Assembly (NCBI GenBank): GCA_023953775.1
Contig: JAMLJD010000020.1
Span: forward strand, 1-64,000
Length of the DNA: 64,000 nucleotides
Direction: 5' to 3'
DNA from: Rhizobiaceae bacterium
GTDB lineage: Bacteria; Pseudomonadota; Alphaproteobacteria; Rhizobiales; Rhizobiaceae
A program made the position numbers and the translations under genes. Numbering within the stretch: position 1 is the first letter of the stretch; each line of letters opens with the position of its first letter. The notes beneath the pieces were generated by a model. That model ran no database searches. It saw only the letters and a program-made list of their open reading frames with translations, and was not told the origin of the DNA. Of this stretch, positions 1 through 8,200 are shown piece after piece.

Positions 1-925
1 TCGGTCCGGTCTTCTTCACGCCATCGCCGCAGAAGGACACGAGATTGGCGGTGTCGCCCTTGTCGATGGTGAGGTGGAACCGCCCGATCGTCGACGCCCA
101 GTTGGCGCCGGTCTTCAGCACATACGAGATCCAGTTCTCCCAGTATGGCGGATAGCCGTTCTCGTTCTGCGCGGCCGCCTTGACGAGCGCCCGCTCGAGC
201 GACGCATCGATGCAGTATTTGCGCTTGTAGTTTTCGTAGTAGGGCCCGCCGGGCTTGCCGTCGTAGAAGAAGTTCAGCCCGGTCGTACCACCGACGCTGG
301 GCTTGTAGTCGTGCCGCACCGCGATCGAGCGTCCGGCCGGAAAGTCCATCCGCCACCAATAGGTCGATTTCAGTGTCCAGCGCGGCGCATATTCCGTCTT
401 CCAGCCAGAGCCGTCATCATAGCTGTCCGGCGTCACGATGCCGCGCGCGGTCCAGTCGGCCAGGGTGTCAGCGGGCAGTTGCGTCAAGGCTTCTCTCACG
501 CCATCGGCGAGATGATTGACCGGGATGCCGGCGGCGGCCAATTCGTCGGTGATGTCGAGACCGGCCGCCAGGGCCCGCTGTTCCAGTTCGGGCTCGATCG
601 CCCTGCCCTCGACCGTGACGGTGAAACTCAGGAAATTGTCCCGCCCCGGTTCCGGAAGCGCGATATTGGAATAGGGATCGGCCGTTATCTCCGGCATCGG
701 AAAGGCGACGATGGAGGATACGTCCTCGTCCGAACCGTTGCGGAACGAATAGGCGACGCGCACCGCGTCCGGCGAGATGTACAAATCCTCACTCTCGATC
801 TGCACGACGTCGGAGCGCACGAACACCAGGCCGCCTGTCTCGAGTTCCGCCATCGTGTCGTTGGCGAGCGCAGGCGTCGCGAGTGCGGTGGCAGCGGCGG
901 CGACGAAGACAGCGAATGCACGCAT
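1..925 (-). CDS. DUF4424 domain protein, exported (3' end beyond window)
   Basis: The minus-strand frame opens with ATG at 925 and stays open to the left edge, so at least 308 codons are present and the C-terminus is missing. The N-terminus is a clean Sec signal peptide (MRAFAVFVAAAATALATPALA) ending at an Ala-x-Ala cleavage site. The mature part begins with NDTMAELETGGLVFVRSD, then LYISPDAVRVAYSFRN and IVAFPMPEI, the pattern I associate with the DUF4424 family of periplasmic or secreted proteins of unknown function. Several Trp/Tyr-rich segments (STYWWRMDFPAG, GLNFFYDGKPGG) follow. The gene is separate from thyA, which reads the same way upstream. The family call rests on recalled family features, and no function can be assigned. 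Confidence 0.75.
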   Translation of the reverse strand, partial: MRAFAVFVAAAATALATPALANDTMAELETGGLVFVRSDVVQIESEDLYISPDAVRVAYSFRNGSDEDVSSIVAFPMPEITADPYSNIALPEPGRDNFLSFTVTVEGRAIEPELEQRALAAGLDITDELAAAGIPVNHLADGVREALTQLPADTLADWTARGIVTPDSYDDGSGWKTEYAPRWTLKSTYWWRMDFPAGRSIAVRHDYKPSVGGTTGLNFFYDGKPGGPYYENYKRKYCIDASLERALVKAAAQNENGYPPYWENWISYVLKTGANWASTIGRFHLTIDKGDTANLVSFCGDGVKKTGP

Positions 926-1013
926 GAAAAATCTCCCGAAGCGGAAACGCACCCGATTGTCGGGTCGGCGCCCGGCGAGTGCAACAGCTAATTCAGCCGC
1001 CTGTTGGTGCCGC

Positions 1014-1808
1014 TCAGACCGCGATCGGTGCCTTGATCGAGGCGTCCGCCTCGTAGCCTTCCAGCCGGAAATCCTCGTAGCGGAAGGAAAAGAGGTCGCT
1101 CACATCGGGGTTGATCCACATGCGCGGCAACGGTTTCGGCGTCCGGGTCAGTTGCAGTCGCGCCTGCATGAAATGGTTCGAATAAAGATGCGCATCGCCC
1201 AGCGTGTGGACGAAAGACCCCGGCTTCAGCCCGGTCACCTGCGCCATCATCATGGTCAGCAGCGCGTAGGAAGCGATGTTGAACGGCACGCCGAGAAAGA
1301 TGTCGGCCGACCTCTGGTAGAGCTGGCACGACAGCCTCCCCTCGGAGACGTGGAACTGGAACAGGCAGTGGCACGGCGGCAGCGCCATCTGGTCCACTTC
1401 GGCCGGATTCCACGCCGAGACGATCAGACGCCGTGAATGAGGATTTGTCCGTATCTGATTCAGGACATTGGTTATTTGGTCGATCGAGCCGCCGTCCGGT
1501 GCCGGCCAGGAACGCCATTGCGCGCCGTAGACCGGGCCCAAATCGCCATTCTCGTCCGCCCATTCGTCCCAGATCGAGACGCCGTTGTCCTTGAGATACC
1601 GGATGTTCGTCTCGCCGGCGAGAAACCACAACAGTTCGTGGATGATCGACTTCAGGTGCAGCTTCTTGGTCGTCAGGACGGGAAAGCCGTCACCGAGGTC
1701 GAAGCGCATCTGATAGCCGAACACGCCGCGCGTGCCGGTGCCCGTGCGGTCGGGTCTGTCCGCGCCGGTGTCGAGAACATGCTGCAGGAGATCGAGATAC
1801 TGGCGCAT
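1014..1808 (-). CDS. thyA: Thymidylate synthase
   Basis: Converts dUMP and 5,10-methylenetetrahydrofolate to dTMP and dihydrofolate in the cytoplasm. The start ATG at 1808 ([15 protein letters not shown]) gives 264 aa, the same length as the E. coli enzyme. The catalytic cysteine lies in [13 protein letters not shown] at residue 146, identical in number to E. coli Cys146. Other conserved blocks are the folate/phosphate-binding RTGTGT near residue 21, [11 protein letters not shown] around 135-144 and the dUMP-binding [15 protein letters not shown]. The frame is open further upstream, but that extension lacks family similarity. The YHS gene ends 106 bp upstream on the same strand. No dihydrofolate reductase gene follows within the window. 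Confidence 0.97.
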   Translation of the reverse strand: MRQYLDLLQHVLDTGADRPDRTGTGTRGVFGYQMRFDLGDGFPVLTTKKLHLKSIIHELLWFLAGETNIRYLKDNGVSIWDEWADENGDLGPVYGAQWRSWPAPDGGSIDQITNVLNQIRTNPHSRRLIVSAWNPAEVDQMALPPCHCLFQFHVSEGRLSCQLYQRSADIFLGVPFNIASYALLTMMMAQVTGLKPGSFVHTLGDAHLYSNHFMQARLQLTRTPKPLPRMWINPDVSDLFSFRYEDFRLEGYEADASIKAPIAV

Positions 1809-1914
1809 CGGAGGTCCGGTCGATTCGTCGGCGCCCATCATAGGCGACAAACGCTCGCCGTTCACCCGCTTCGTCGCCCCAGCCGGGCTTCCGCTGTGGA
1901 AAGGCCTGAGGCGC

Positions 1915-2367
1915 CTATTCCAGCACTCTGGGCCAGTTCGTCTGTGCCTTCGAGATGTTGCCGGGAATGTCTTGGCTCCACTGCGCCCGGACATGGTCGG
2001 AGTAATTCAGGTAGAGCTTTCCCTCATGCACGGTCCAGGCCTCCGGGTCGCCCTTGGCCATAGCGCCCTGCGCCACCGCATAGGCGCAATAGCCACCGAA
2101 CTGCGGCAGGTAGCGTTGCGGGTCGGCGAGGAAGGCATCGCGGTGTTCCGCACTGGCGAAACGGTAGGTCACGCCGTCATGGACGGCCGAGATCGCCGGG
2201 TCGCCCGGTACCGCGCTTTGTTGCGTGAAATAGGCGACCGGATCGTATCCACCGACGCCGACGCCGTCGACGAGCCCGGTGAAGACTGCTGCCTTGCCGG
2301 CGAATGCCGGTCGGGTTGCCAGCGCGGTAGCAAAGGTTGCGGCGATGAGGAAGGTCCTGCGGTCCAT
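1915..2367 (-). CDS. YHS domain-containing exported protein
   Basis: A 150-aa protein with a twin-arginine-like leader ([23 protein letters not shown]), so probably exported. The mature part carries a YHS-type domain: [10 protein letters not shown] near residues 38-47, then [18 protein letters not shown] and [17 protein letters not shown] domains occur in metal-related oxidoreductases and transporters and often bind metal through Cys/His; here a single Cys is present in GGYCAY. The ATG at 2367 is chosen because it starts the signal peptide; the upstream open extension has no such character. It lies just upstream of thyA in the same direction. The exact role is unknown. Confidence 0.8.
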   Translation of the reverse strand: MDRRTFLIAATFATALATRPAFAGKAAVFTGLVDGVGVGGYDPVAYFTQQSAVPGDPAISAVHDGVTYRFASAEHRDAFLADPQRYLPQFGGYCAYAVAQGAMAKGDPEAWTVHEGKLYLNYSDHVRAQWSQDIPGNISKAQTNWPRVLE

Positions 2368-2499
2368 GAACGGCTCCCGGGCAATGTTTAAGCGCCCGGG
2401 AAATAGCATGGAACCCCGCGCCGCCGGGAACACGATCGCGCACGCTGGCTGACAGCCGCGTGATCGCTTCGCCGGCGTTCGTGAACGCGATTTTCCCGG

Positions 2500-2808
2500 T
2501 CAGAGCGTGCCGAGCTTGCCCAGATGTTTGGCGCACAGATAGTAGAAGGTCACCCGGCTCTTGGAGTTGTCGCCGGACATTTCCTGGCAGACTTTCTCGA
2601 TGCAGGAATCCGCGGCAGCGCCGTCGATTCCGAGCTTTTTTGCACACCATTTCTCGCGAACGCGGTCCAATTCCTTCGGATCCGAGCACGACACCAGCGA
2701 AGAATCGCGATTCCTGAGGGCGATTCCGAGGTGTTTTACGATCTTGTTGACGATATCGGCGTCCGCCGCCGCATCGTATTTCTTCACGTCGGCGAGGTAG
2801 TCTGCCAT
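2500..2808 (-). CDS. DUF2853 family protein
   Basis: A 102-aa cytoplasmic protein starting at ATG 2808 (MADYLADVKKYDAAADAD), preceded by a reasonable ribosome site (AGGGGAA on the coding strand). The segment IVKHLGIALRNRDSSLVSC followed by DPKELDRVREKWCAKKLG is the characteristic pattern of DUF2853, a small helical family common in alphaproteobacteria. Four further cysteines occur downstream (DSCIEKVCQEM, YYLCAKHLG), more than I would expect in this family, and the C-terminus extends past the core. No function is established. It stands alone upstream of the tmRNA gene and reads away from it. Confidence 0.75.
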   Translation of the reverse strand: MADYLADVKKYDAAADADIVNKIVKHLGIALRNRDSSLVSCSDPKELDRVREKWCAKKLGIDGAAADSCIEKVCQEMSGDNSKSRVTFYYLCAKHLGKLGTL

Positions 2809-2978
2809 TTCAGTTCCCCTCGATAGTTTGGCGAGGCACCGCCTCCACTTGCCGGTCAACGTACCGCCCCGGCATTTCACCCGGCGGTTGTCACCACCGC
2901 TCGAAACTTCCGCAATGGCGGCATTCAAGTCAATGCCGCTTTTGAGCGGCGATCACGACGGAAACGGGTCCGGACACT

Positions 2979-3006
2979 TTCAAACCGGACCGGCATTCAC
3001 TATATT
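2979..3006 (+). promoter_or_regulatory. Candidate sigma-70 promoter of the tmRNA gene
   Basis: A -35-like TTCAAA at 2979-2984 and a -10-like TATATT at 3001-3006 are separated by 16 bp. Transcription would start near 3013, just before the acceptor piece of ssrA. The assignment rests on consensus resemblance and position only. Confidence 0.5.
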
Positions 3007-3012
3007 CGGCGG

Positions 3013-3330
3013 GTCAGCTTGCCTGACTATGGCGATAAACGGCCGTTGTAATAAGCCAATCGGACCCGGGGGCGGTACCCGGCGCCTCCACCATGAACCG
3101 CCGCGAAACCGGCGGCTGATGATGGGGGCGAAATAGGATCGACGATGGTGTAAAGAGCGGACTTTCGCCCGGCATTGTACCACCGTTATCGGGCTACTCT
3201 TATAGTTGCCAACGACAACTATGCGGAAGTCCGTCTCGCCGCGTAAGCGGTGCGACAGCTTCAAATCAAGCCCTAGGCCGTCGCAGGTCTAGGCGGGGTC
3301 CGGAGGCACCTGGCAACAGAAGCCTCCACT
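3013..3330 (+). ncRNA. ssrA: Transfer-messenger RNA, circularly permuted two-piece form
   Basis: The tRNA-like 3' acceptor strand comes first: a T arm (CCGGG stem 3066-3070, loop GGCGGTA, CCCGG stem), then CGCCTCC 3083-3089 and ACCA 3090-3093. A short intervening hairpin follows (CCGCCG 3098-3103 pairing with CGGCGG 3110-3115). The 5' acceptor strand GGGGGCG is at 3124-3130. The two strands pair over 7 bp with a G-U at the third pair, the alanine identity element, and GGGGGCGAAATAGGATCGACG is a typical tmRNA 5' end. The tag frame 3208-3246 reads ANDNYAEVRLAA and stops at TAA. A helix GGAGGC 3302-3307 / GCCTCC 3322-3327 closes the coding piece. This permuted order is known for alphaproteobacteria. 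Outer boundaries are approximate. The RNA rescues stalled ribosomes and marks the products for ClpXP. Confidence 0.93.
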
Positions 3331-3543
3331 TCCCTCTCCCATTATCTCTTCCTCTCGCTTGGCCAGCGCACCGGTTCGCGAGCCTGCGCGCGCTTAAGCA
3401 ATCTTCCCGAGCAACCGATATCGCATGCCGCGCGGTGTGATCAGCTAACGCATTGGTTTCCATGCATTTAGCGAGCGGAAGACGACCCGCATCGCCGCGC
3501 AATGCGCCAGCCCCGCCCCCCATCGCCCCTAAGGACCCGTTCC
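3331..3543. other. Intergenic spacer with an imperfect palindrome
   Basis: No credible gene is seen between the tmRNA coding piece and the P-loop ATPase. The only structure is an imperfect palindrome at 3444-3472: GCTAACGCATTGG, TTT, CCATGCATTTAGC, matching at about 10 of 13 positions. It lies about 70 bp before the ATPase start and could be an operator or an RNA hairpin. Confidence 0.4.
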
Positions 3544-4089
3544 ATGACCAGTGCTCCAGACAACCTCTTCGTCGTGACCGGCGGCCCCGGCGCCGGCAAG
3601 TCGACACTGCTCGCCGCCCTGTCGGAATCCGGCTGTCGCACTTGGCCGGAAGCCGGCCGCGCAATCATCCGGCTTGCAGCGCGGGTCGGCGCACCCGAAC
3701 CGCCGACCGACCCCCTCTCCTATGCCGCGATGATGCATGTGTGGGACGCCCGATCGCATGCCGAAGCCAGCCGGCAGCCCGGCCTCCATCTGTTCGACCG
3801 CGGCATTCCCGACACGATCGGCTATCTGGAACTGGTCGGGGTGCCGGTGCCCGGCTATCTGGCAAAGAGTGCCGCGATCCACCGCTATGCGAGGACCGTG
3901 CTGGCCTGTCCTCCCTGGCGCGCGATCTACGAGAACGACACCGAGCGGCGCCAGGACTGGGCCGAGGCGATCGCGACCTTCGACGCCGTCACCGCCGCAT
4001 ACCGCCGCCTCGGCTATGAACTCGTGACCGTACCGCCGGGTACGGTGAAGGAGCGCGCGCGGTTCGTCCTGTCGACGATCGCGCCTTGA
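3544..4089 (+). CDS. AAA family P-loop ATPase/kinase-like protein
   Basis: A 181-aa cytoplasmic protein with a Walker A motif GGPGAGKST at residues 13-21 directly after a short beta strand (LFVVT). Further on are LHLFDRGIPDTIGYL, a Walker-B/DR-type segment as in small nucleotide or metabolite kinases, and RAIYENDTERRQDWAEA, resembling a lid region. This layout matches the small AAA_28-type ATPases often annotated as ATPase or kinase-like; the substrate is not known. The ATG at 3544 is preferred because the P-loop strand follows at the usual distance; the frame is open upstream without family-like sequence. It lies between ssrA and sspB in the same direction, with 109 bp before sspB. Confidence 0.8.
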   Translation: MTSAPDNLFVVTGGPGAGKSTLLAALSESGCRTWPEAGRAIIRLAARVGAPEPPTDPLSYAAMMHVWDARSHAEASRQPGLHLFDRGIPDTIGYLELVGVPVPGYLAKSAAIHRYARTVLACPPWRAIYENDTERRQDWAEAIATFDAVTAAYRRLGYELVTVPPGTVKERARFVLSTIAP

Positions 4090-4198
4090 TCGGCGCTCGA
4101 CCGTTCCCGTCGACGGTTCGACGCGCTATATCGGTTTACGCCACCGCCCGGCTTGATTAGAGCTAGGCGAAGAGATTCAACCGCGAACCGGCAGGCCG

Positions 4199-4747
4199 AT
4201 GGCAGAAGACCACATCCGCTACGACATTCTCGCGCAGGAAGCGCTACGCGGAGTCATGCGAAAGGTGCTCGCGGAAGTCGCCCGGACCGGGCTTCCCGGC
4301 AACCACCATTTCTTCATCACCTTCCTGACCGGCGCCCCCGGTGTCCGCATTTCGACCAGGTTGCGCGAGCGCTATCCCGAGCAGATGACGATCGTGCTCC
4401 AGTACCAGTACTGGGACCTGAAGGTGACCGACACCGGTTTCGAGGTCGGTCTGTCCTTCGCGGACATCCCCGAGAAGCTCGAAATCCCCTTCGCCGCGGT
4501 GCGCGGGTTTTACGATCCGTCTGTCAATTTCGAACTCGAATTCGACGTCAAGGCGGAAGAACCGGCAGTCGCCGCGCCGCCGCCCGCTTCATTGCCGAAG
4601 AAGTCGGAAGGCAAGCAGGAAAAGCAGAAGGCACCAGCGAAGCAAGCCACCTCCAAGAAGGCGGCATCGACCGACGGGCAGGACGAAGCGCCTGACGCCG
4701 GCAAGTCCGCCGAGGTCGTTTCGCTCGACGCCTTCCGCAAGAAATAG
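4199..4747 (+). CDS. sspB: SspB family protein, ClpXP adaptor for ssrA-tagged substrates
   Basis: SspB tethers ssrA-tagged proteins to the ClpXP protease. The 182-aa product starts at ATG 4199 (MAEDHIRYDILAQEALRGV). The folded domain is residues 1 to about 120, with LPGNHHFFITFLTGAPGV and an MTIVLQYQYWDLKV strand forming the peptide groove in the alpha-type family. A Lys/Ala/Pro-rich linker (about 125-168) follows. The protein ends in AEVVSLDAFRKK, which is positioned like the flexible C-terminal ClpX-binding motif. The tmRNA that encodes the tag is only about 0.9 kb upstream on the same strand, so this pairing supports the functional call. DUF4169 and RHH genes follow closely. Confidence 0.88.
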   Translation: MAEDHIRYDILAQEALRGVMRKVLAEVARTGLPGNHHFFITFLTGAPGVRISTRLRERYPEQMTIVLQYQYWDLKVTDTGFEVGLSFADIPEKLEIPFAAVRGFYDPSVNFELEFDVKAEEPAVAAPPPASLPKKSEGKQEKQKAPAKQATSKKAASTDGQDEAPDAGKSAEVVSLDAFRKK

Positions 4748-4749
4748 AC

Positions 4750-4932
4750 ATGGCCGAAATCGTCAATCTGCGCCTCGCCCGCAAACGCAAGGCACGCGCG
4801 CAGAAGGAACTACAGGCGTCGCAGAACCGCGCCCTTCACGGCCGCACGCGCGCCGAGCGGACAAGCGCCGAAACGGAACGCACGCAGCGCGACCGCCATC
4901 TCGACGGACATCGCAAAAGCGTCGACGAATGA
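4750..4932 (+). CDS. DUF4169 family protein
   Basis: A 60-aa, highly charged protein starting with ATG two bases after the sspB stop, so probably co-translated with it. The N-terminus MAEIVNLRLARKRKARAQKE and the ending DRHLDGHRKS fit the DUF4169 pattern, a short basic family in alphaproteobacteria. It is predicted to be one long helix with no signal peptide or membrane segment. Function is unknown; conserved linkage to sspB would suggest a role related to tagged-protein handling, but that is inference. Confidence 0.78.
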   Translation: MAEIVNLRLARKRKARAQKELQASQNRALHGRTRAERTSAETERTQRDRHLDGHRKSVDE

Positions 4933-4956
4933 TCTCGCCGGCCCGCTCAGCAATGC

Positions 4957-5220
4957 ATGCACGTCATGGCTGAGAAGACGACCAGATCGATCGTCAAGCG
5001 CTCGGTGACGCTGCATGGCCACCGCACGAGCTTTTCCATCGAACAGCCCTTCTTCGACGAGATCGTGGCTGCTGCGCGCGCGAACGGCCGCTCGCTTGCC
5101 GCCCTGGTTTCCAAAATCGACGAAACGCGTCCGCGCGAAGTCAACCTGTCATCGGCCCTTAGGCTCTACGTGCTCGAGCGGCTGAAGGCGGAGCGCGATG
5201 CCGTGAGGGACAACGACTAG
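4957..5220 (+). CDS. Ribbon-helix-helix domain protein
   Basis: An 87-aa protein. The segment IVKRSVTLHGHRTSFSIEQ gives a beta strand followed by FFDEIVAAARANGRSLAALVSKIDE and LSSALRLYVLERLKAE, the strand-helix-helix order of an RHH DNA-binding domain as in small RHH_4-type proteins. Two starts are possible, ATG 4957 and ATG 4966 (MAEKTT); neither has a strong Shine-Dalgarno sequence, and the second would match family length as well. It follows DUF4169 by 24 bp and converges with the AsmA gene, whose stop is 23 bp away. Its target is unknown. Confidence 0.75.
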   Translation: MHVMAEKTTRSIVKRSVTLHGHRTSFSIEQPFFDEIVAAARANGRSLAALVSKIDETRPREVNLSSALRLYVLERLKAERDAVRDND

Positions 5221-5243
5221 ACCCTTTCACGCCATGTCGGCAT

Positions 5244-8200
5244 TCAGCGCGTCGGCGCAGTCGGCCCGAACCTTTCGGCGGAGAGATTCTCCTCACGAAA
5301 GATATCGCGTACGCCGGGGAGCCGGTCGCCGCGCCCCGTATCCACACGCGGCTGTTCCGCGGTCGGCGACGCCTCGACCGGAGGTTTCGTGGGAACGCTC
5401 TCGACCGCGTCGGGAAGCAGCGGAGCCGGACTGGCCGTGGCACGGTCGCGCAGGCGTTCCTCCTCGACCTGGCGGGCCGCGTCCTCGGCCGCCTTGCGCT
5501 CGGCTTCCCGCGCAGCAGCCCGTTCGGCCCTGCGAGCCTCCCGCGCCGCCTCCAGCCGCGCAGCCTCGCGGCGAGCCTCTTCGCGAGCCTTAGCCCGTGC
5601 CTCGATTTCCGTCTGCCTGCGCGCTTCTTCTTCCGCCGCGCGACGGGCCTTCTCGGCATCCTGCTGCATGCGGAAAAGATCGGCCGCGCGATCCCTCTGC
5701 TCGGCGAGCGCGACGTAATACTGGGTCTCGCGGCGCAGGCGCTGCCGTTCGAGAAGCCTCGCCTGCATCGCCTCCACCCTTGCCTGCTCCAGCTCAAGCG
5801 CGCGCTGGGTAAGGAATTGCGCCAGCGGCTCGGTATCGAGCTCGAGCATTGCCTCACCCGGCTTACCGGCCAGCGAAAACCGCACGGCAGCGTCGGATCC
5901 GACCAACGCTTCGACGCCCGGCTCGTAGACGATCTCGCCGTCGAGGGCGATCGTGCCGGCATTGAGGTCGGCCCTCATTTCACCGGTCACGGTCGACTGG
6001 CCGGTCTCGATGCGCACCGGCGGAGCCCTAACAATGCCTCCGGCGATCGTGAACGACGTTTCTGCATGCGATGTGGACAGGACCCCGTCCCTGACGATGC
6101 CAGGCGCAAAACGCGCGGTGGCAGCGGCGTCGATATCCCGGCCGACATCGTCGGCACCGGCTATCAGCGCAGCGAAGGCGTCCGGATTGATGCCAAGGAT
6201 CGCAAGGCCGTCGACGCTCGCCGATCCGGATCCCGAGAACGCGGCCACGAGACCGTCGAATGACTTCCCGCTCGCCGAGATGACGGCCGAAAGGTCGACA
6301 TCGCCCTGAAGCCCAGTCTCGGGAAAAATCGCCTCTGCCGGCGCACCCTTCAGCCGAAGCTGCGCCGAGACGAGGCCGGTACCGGCGTTGTTCTTGATGT
6401 CGACGATGCCGGTGAGTTCCCCGCCACGGAAATCCGCCTTGAGGTCGCTGACGGCAAGTTCCTCACGATCCAGGCGCAGGGACAGCCTGCCGTTTCGAAA
6501 CGACGTCGCGTTCGCAAGGTACAGCGTATCGGCCTCGACTGCGATGTCGGCGGTCAATGGCATCGCCAGATCGGGGCGGAAAGGCGCGTCGGGCCAAAGG
6601 CTCGAACCCGCCTCGAGCGCGTCCTCGCCGACGAGCATCGCCGCGGGCATCGCGAGATCGAAGGAATCGAGCGTCAATTCTCCGGTGACATGCGGCAGCC
6701 CGTCGGCCAGCTCGACATTGACGTCGCCATTGACCGCGCCGCCAGCCACCGTTCCCGACAGTCCGGCGAGGATCAGCAGCCCGTCGCGATAATCGGCTTC
6801 AGCGGCAAGGTCGACAGGCGTTCCAAGCCCCATGCCGGGAAGCGCAAGGGTTCCGGTCATCAGCCACGGCTCGATGTCGTCCGCCTTGAGCGCAACCTTG
6901 CCGGAAGCCGAGATACCCTCATCTTCCATCCGGGCCGTGCCGTCGAAACGCCCGGTGAGGTCCGAACCCGCGATCGAGGCCTCGACCGCAAACCCGTTCT
7001 TCATGTCTCCGGAAAGCACGACGGCCGTTTCGGCCTTGCCGGCCAGACCCAGGCCGATCGATGGAACGCCGAGCAGCGCATAGATCGCGGCCGCCTCGTC
7101 GTTCTCGGCCTTCAGCTCGAGCCGGATGTCGGCAGCGGACATCTCGGCAAGGTTGCGGGCGGAGCCGGTGAGCGAAAAATCGGTTGCGCCGGCGCGGCCG
7201 GCACCTGTGACGGCCAGCCTGCCCGCGCCTTCCGCGCCGGGCGAGGCCTCGATGGCAAGGTCGATCTCGGTATCGTCGAAAAGTCCCGGATAGCTGGCAG
7301 CGCGCTGCGCGACTTCCCTCGCGAGCCGGTTGTCGGGAAACCGTTCCGCCAAAAGGCCAGCCAGCGGTGCAAGGTCGTCGGCGACGACGGAAGCGTCCAC
7401 CCCGCCTGTCGCCGCGCCGGGGAACCCGCGAAGTCCGCCGGTGGCGGCGATCCGGGCCCCTTCCAGCCCCTCGATCCCGAGACGATCGATCTGGAGATCG
7501 CCCTGCTGGAGCCTGAGCGCGGCATCGACCTTGTCGGCGGCAATGCCCGCCACCACCACCGGCCCGGCCTTGATCCTGAGGTCGACGTCACGGTCCGACA
7601 GGCGATTGACCCCGGCGTCGCTGACGAACAGCGACGCGAACGCCGCCATGCCGTCGACATCGAGCAATCCGCCGGACAGGTCGAGCAGCATAGACGGCCT
7701 GCCGTCCTCGGGCCGGTTGTAGTCGATGTTGCCCCGGAACACGGCGTCGCCGAGCGCAAGTTCGAGATCGGTGAAACTCTGCCGGCGCTCGGTGAGTTCG
7801 ACCTTGGCGTTGAAGCCGGCCGCCGGAAGGCGCCGGATCGCCTCGTCGACGTCGCGCGATATCCATGCGGCGAAGCCCGACGGCTGGCCGATCGCCAGGA
7901 GCATGTCGCCCTTGAAGCCCAGATCGAGCTGGTCGATCGACACGAGACCGCTCGCCTCGAGCGTGGTCCGGCCGGGCAGCGTCGCCTCCAGCCTCCCGAC
8001 CTGCCAGCCCGCCGCCGCCGGTTCGGCGGAAAGCACGATGTTGCGGATCGTCGTGTCGCCGGCAACGATTGCCGGAAGCTTGACGTCGATCCGCCCCGGG
8101 ATCGACGGGCGCGGCACGTCGAGCAGCGCGTCCCTGAACGCCGCGAAGCGCTCCTCGAAGGTGAGAGCGCCCTTGCCGCCCTCATCCTCGGCATCGGCCA

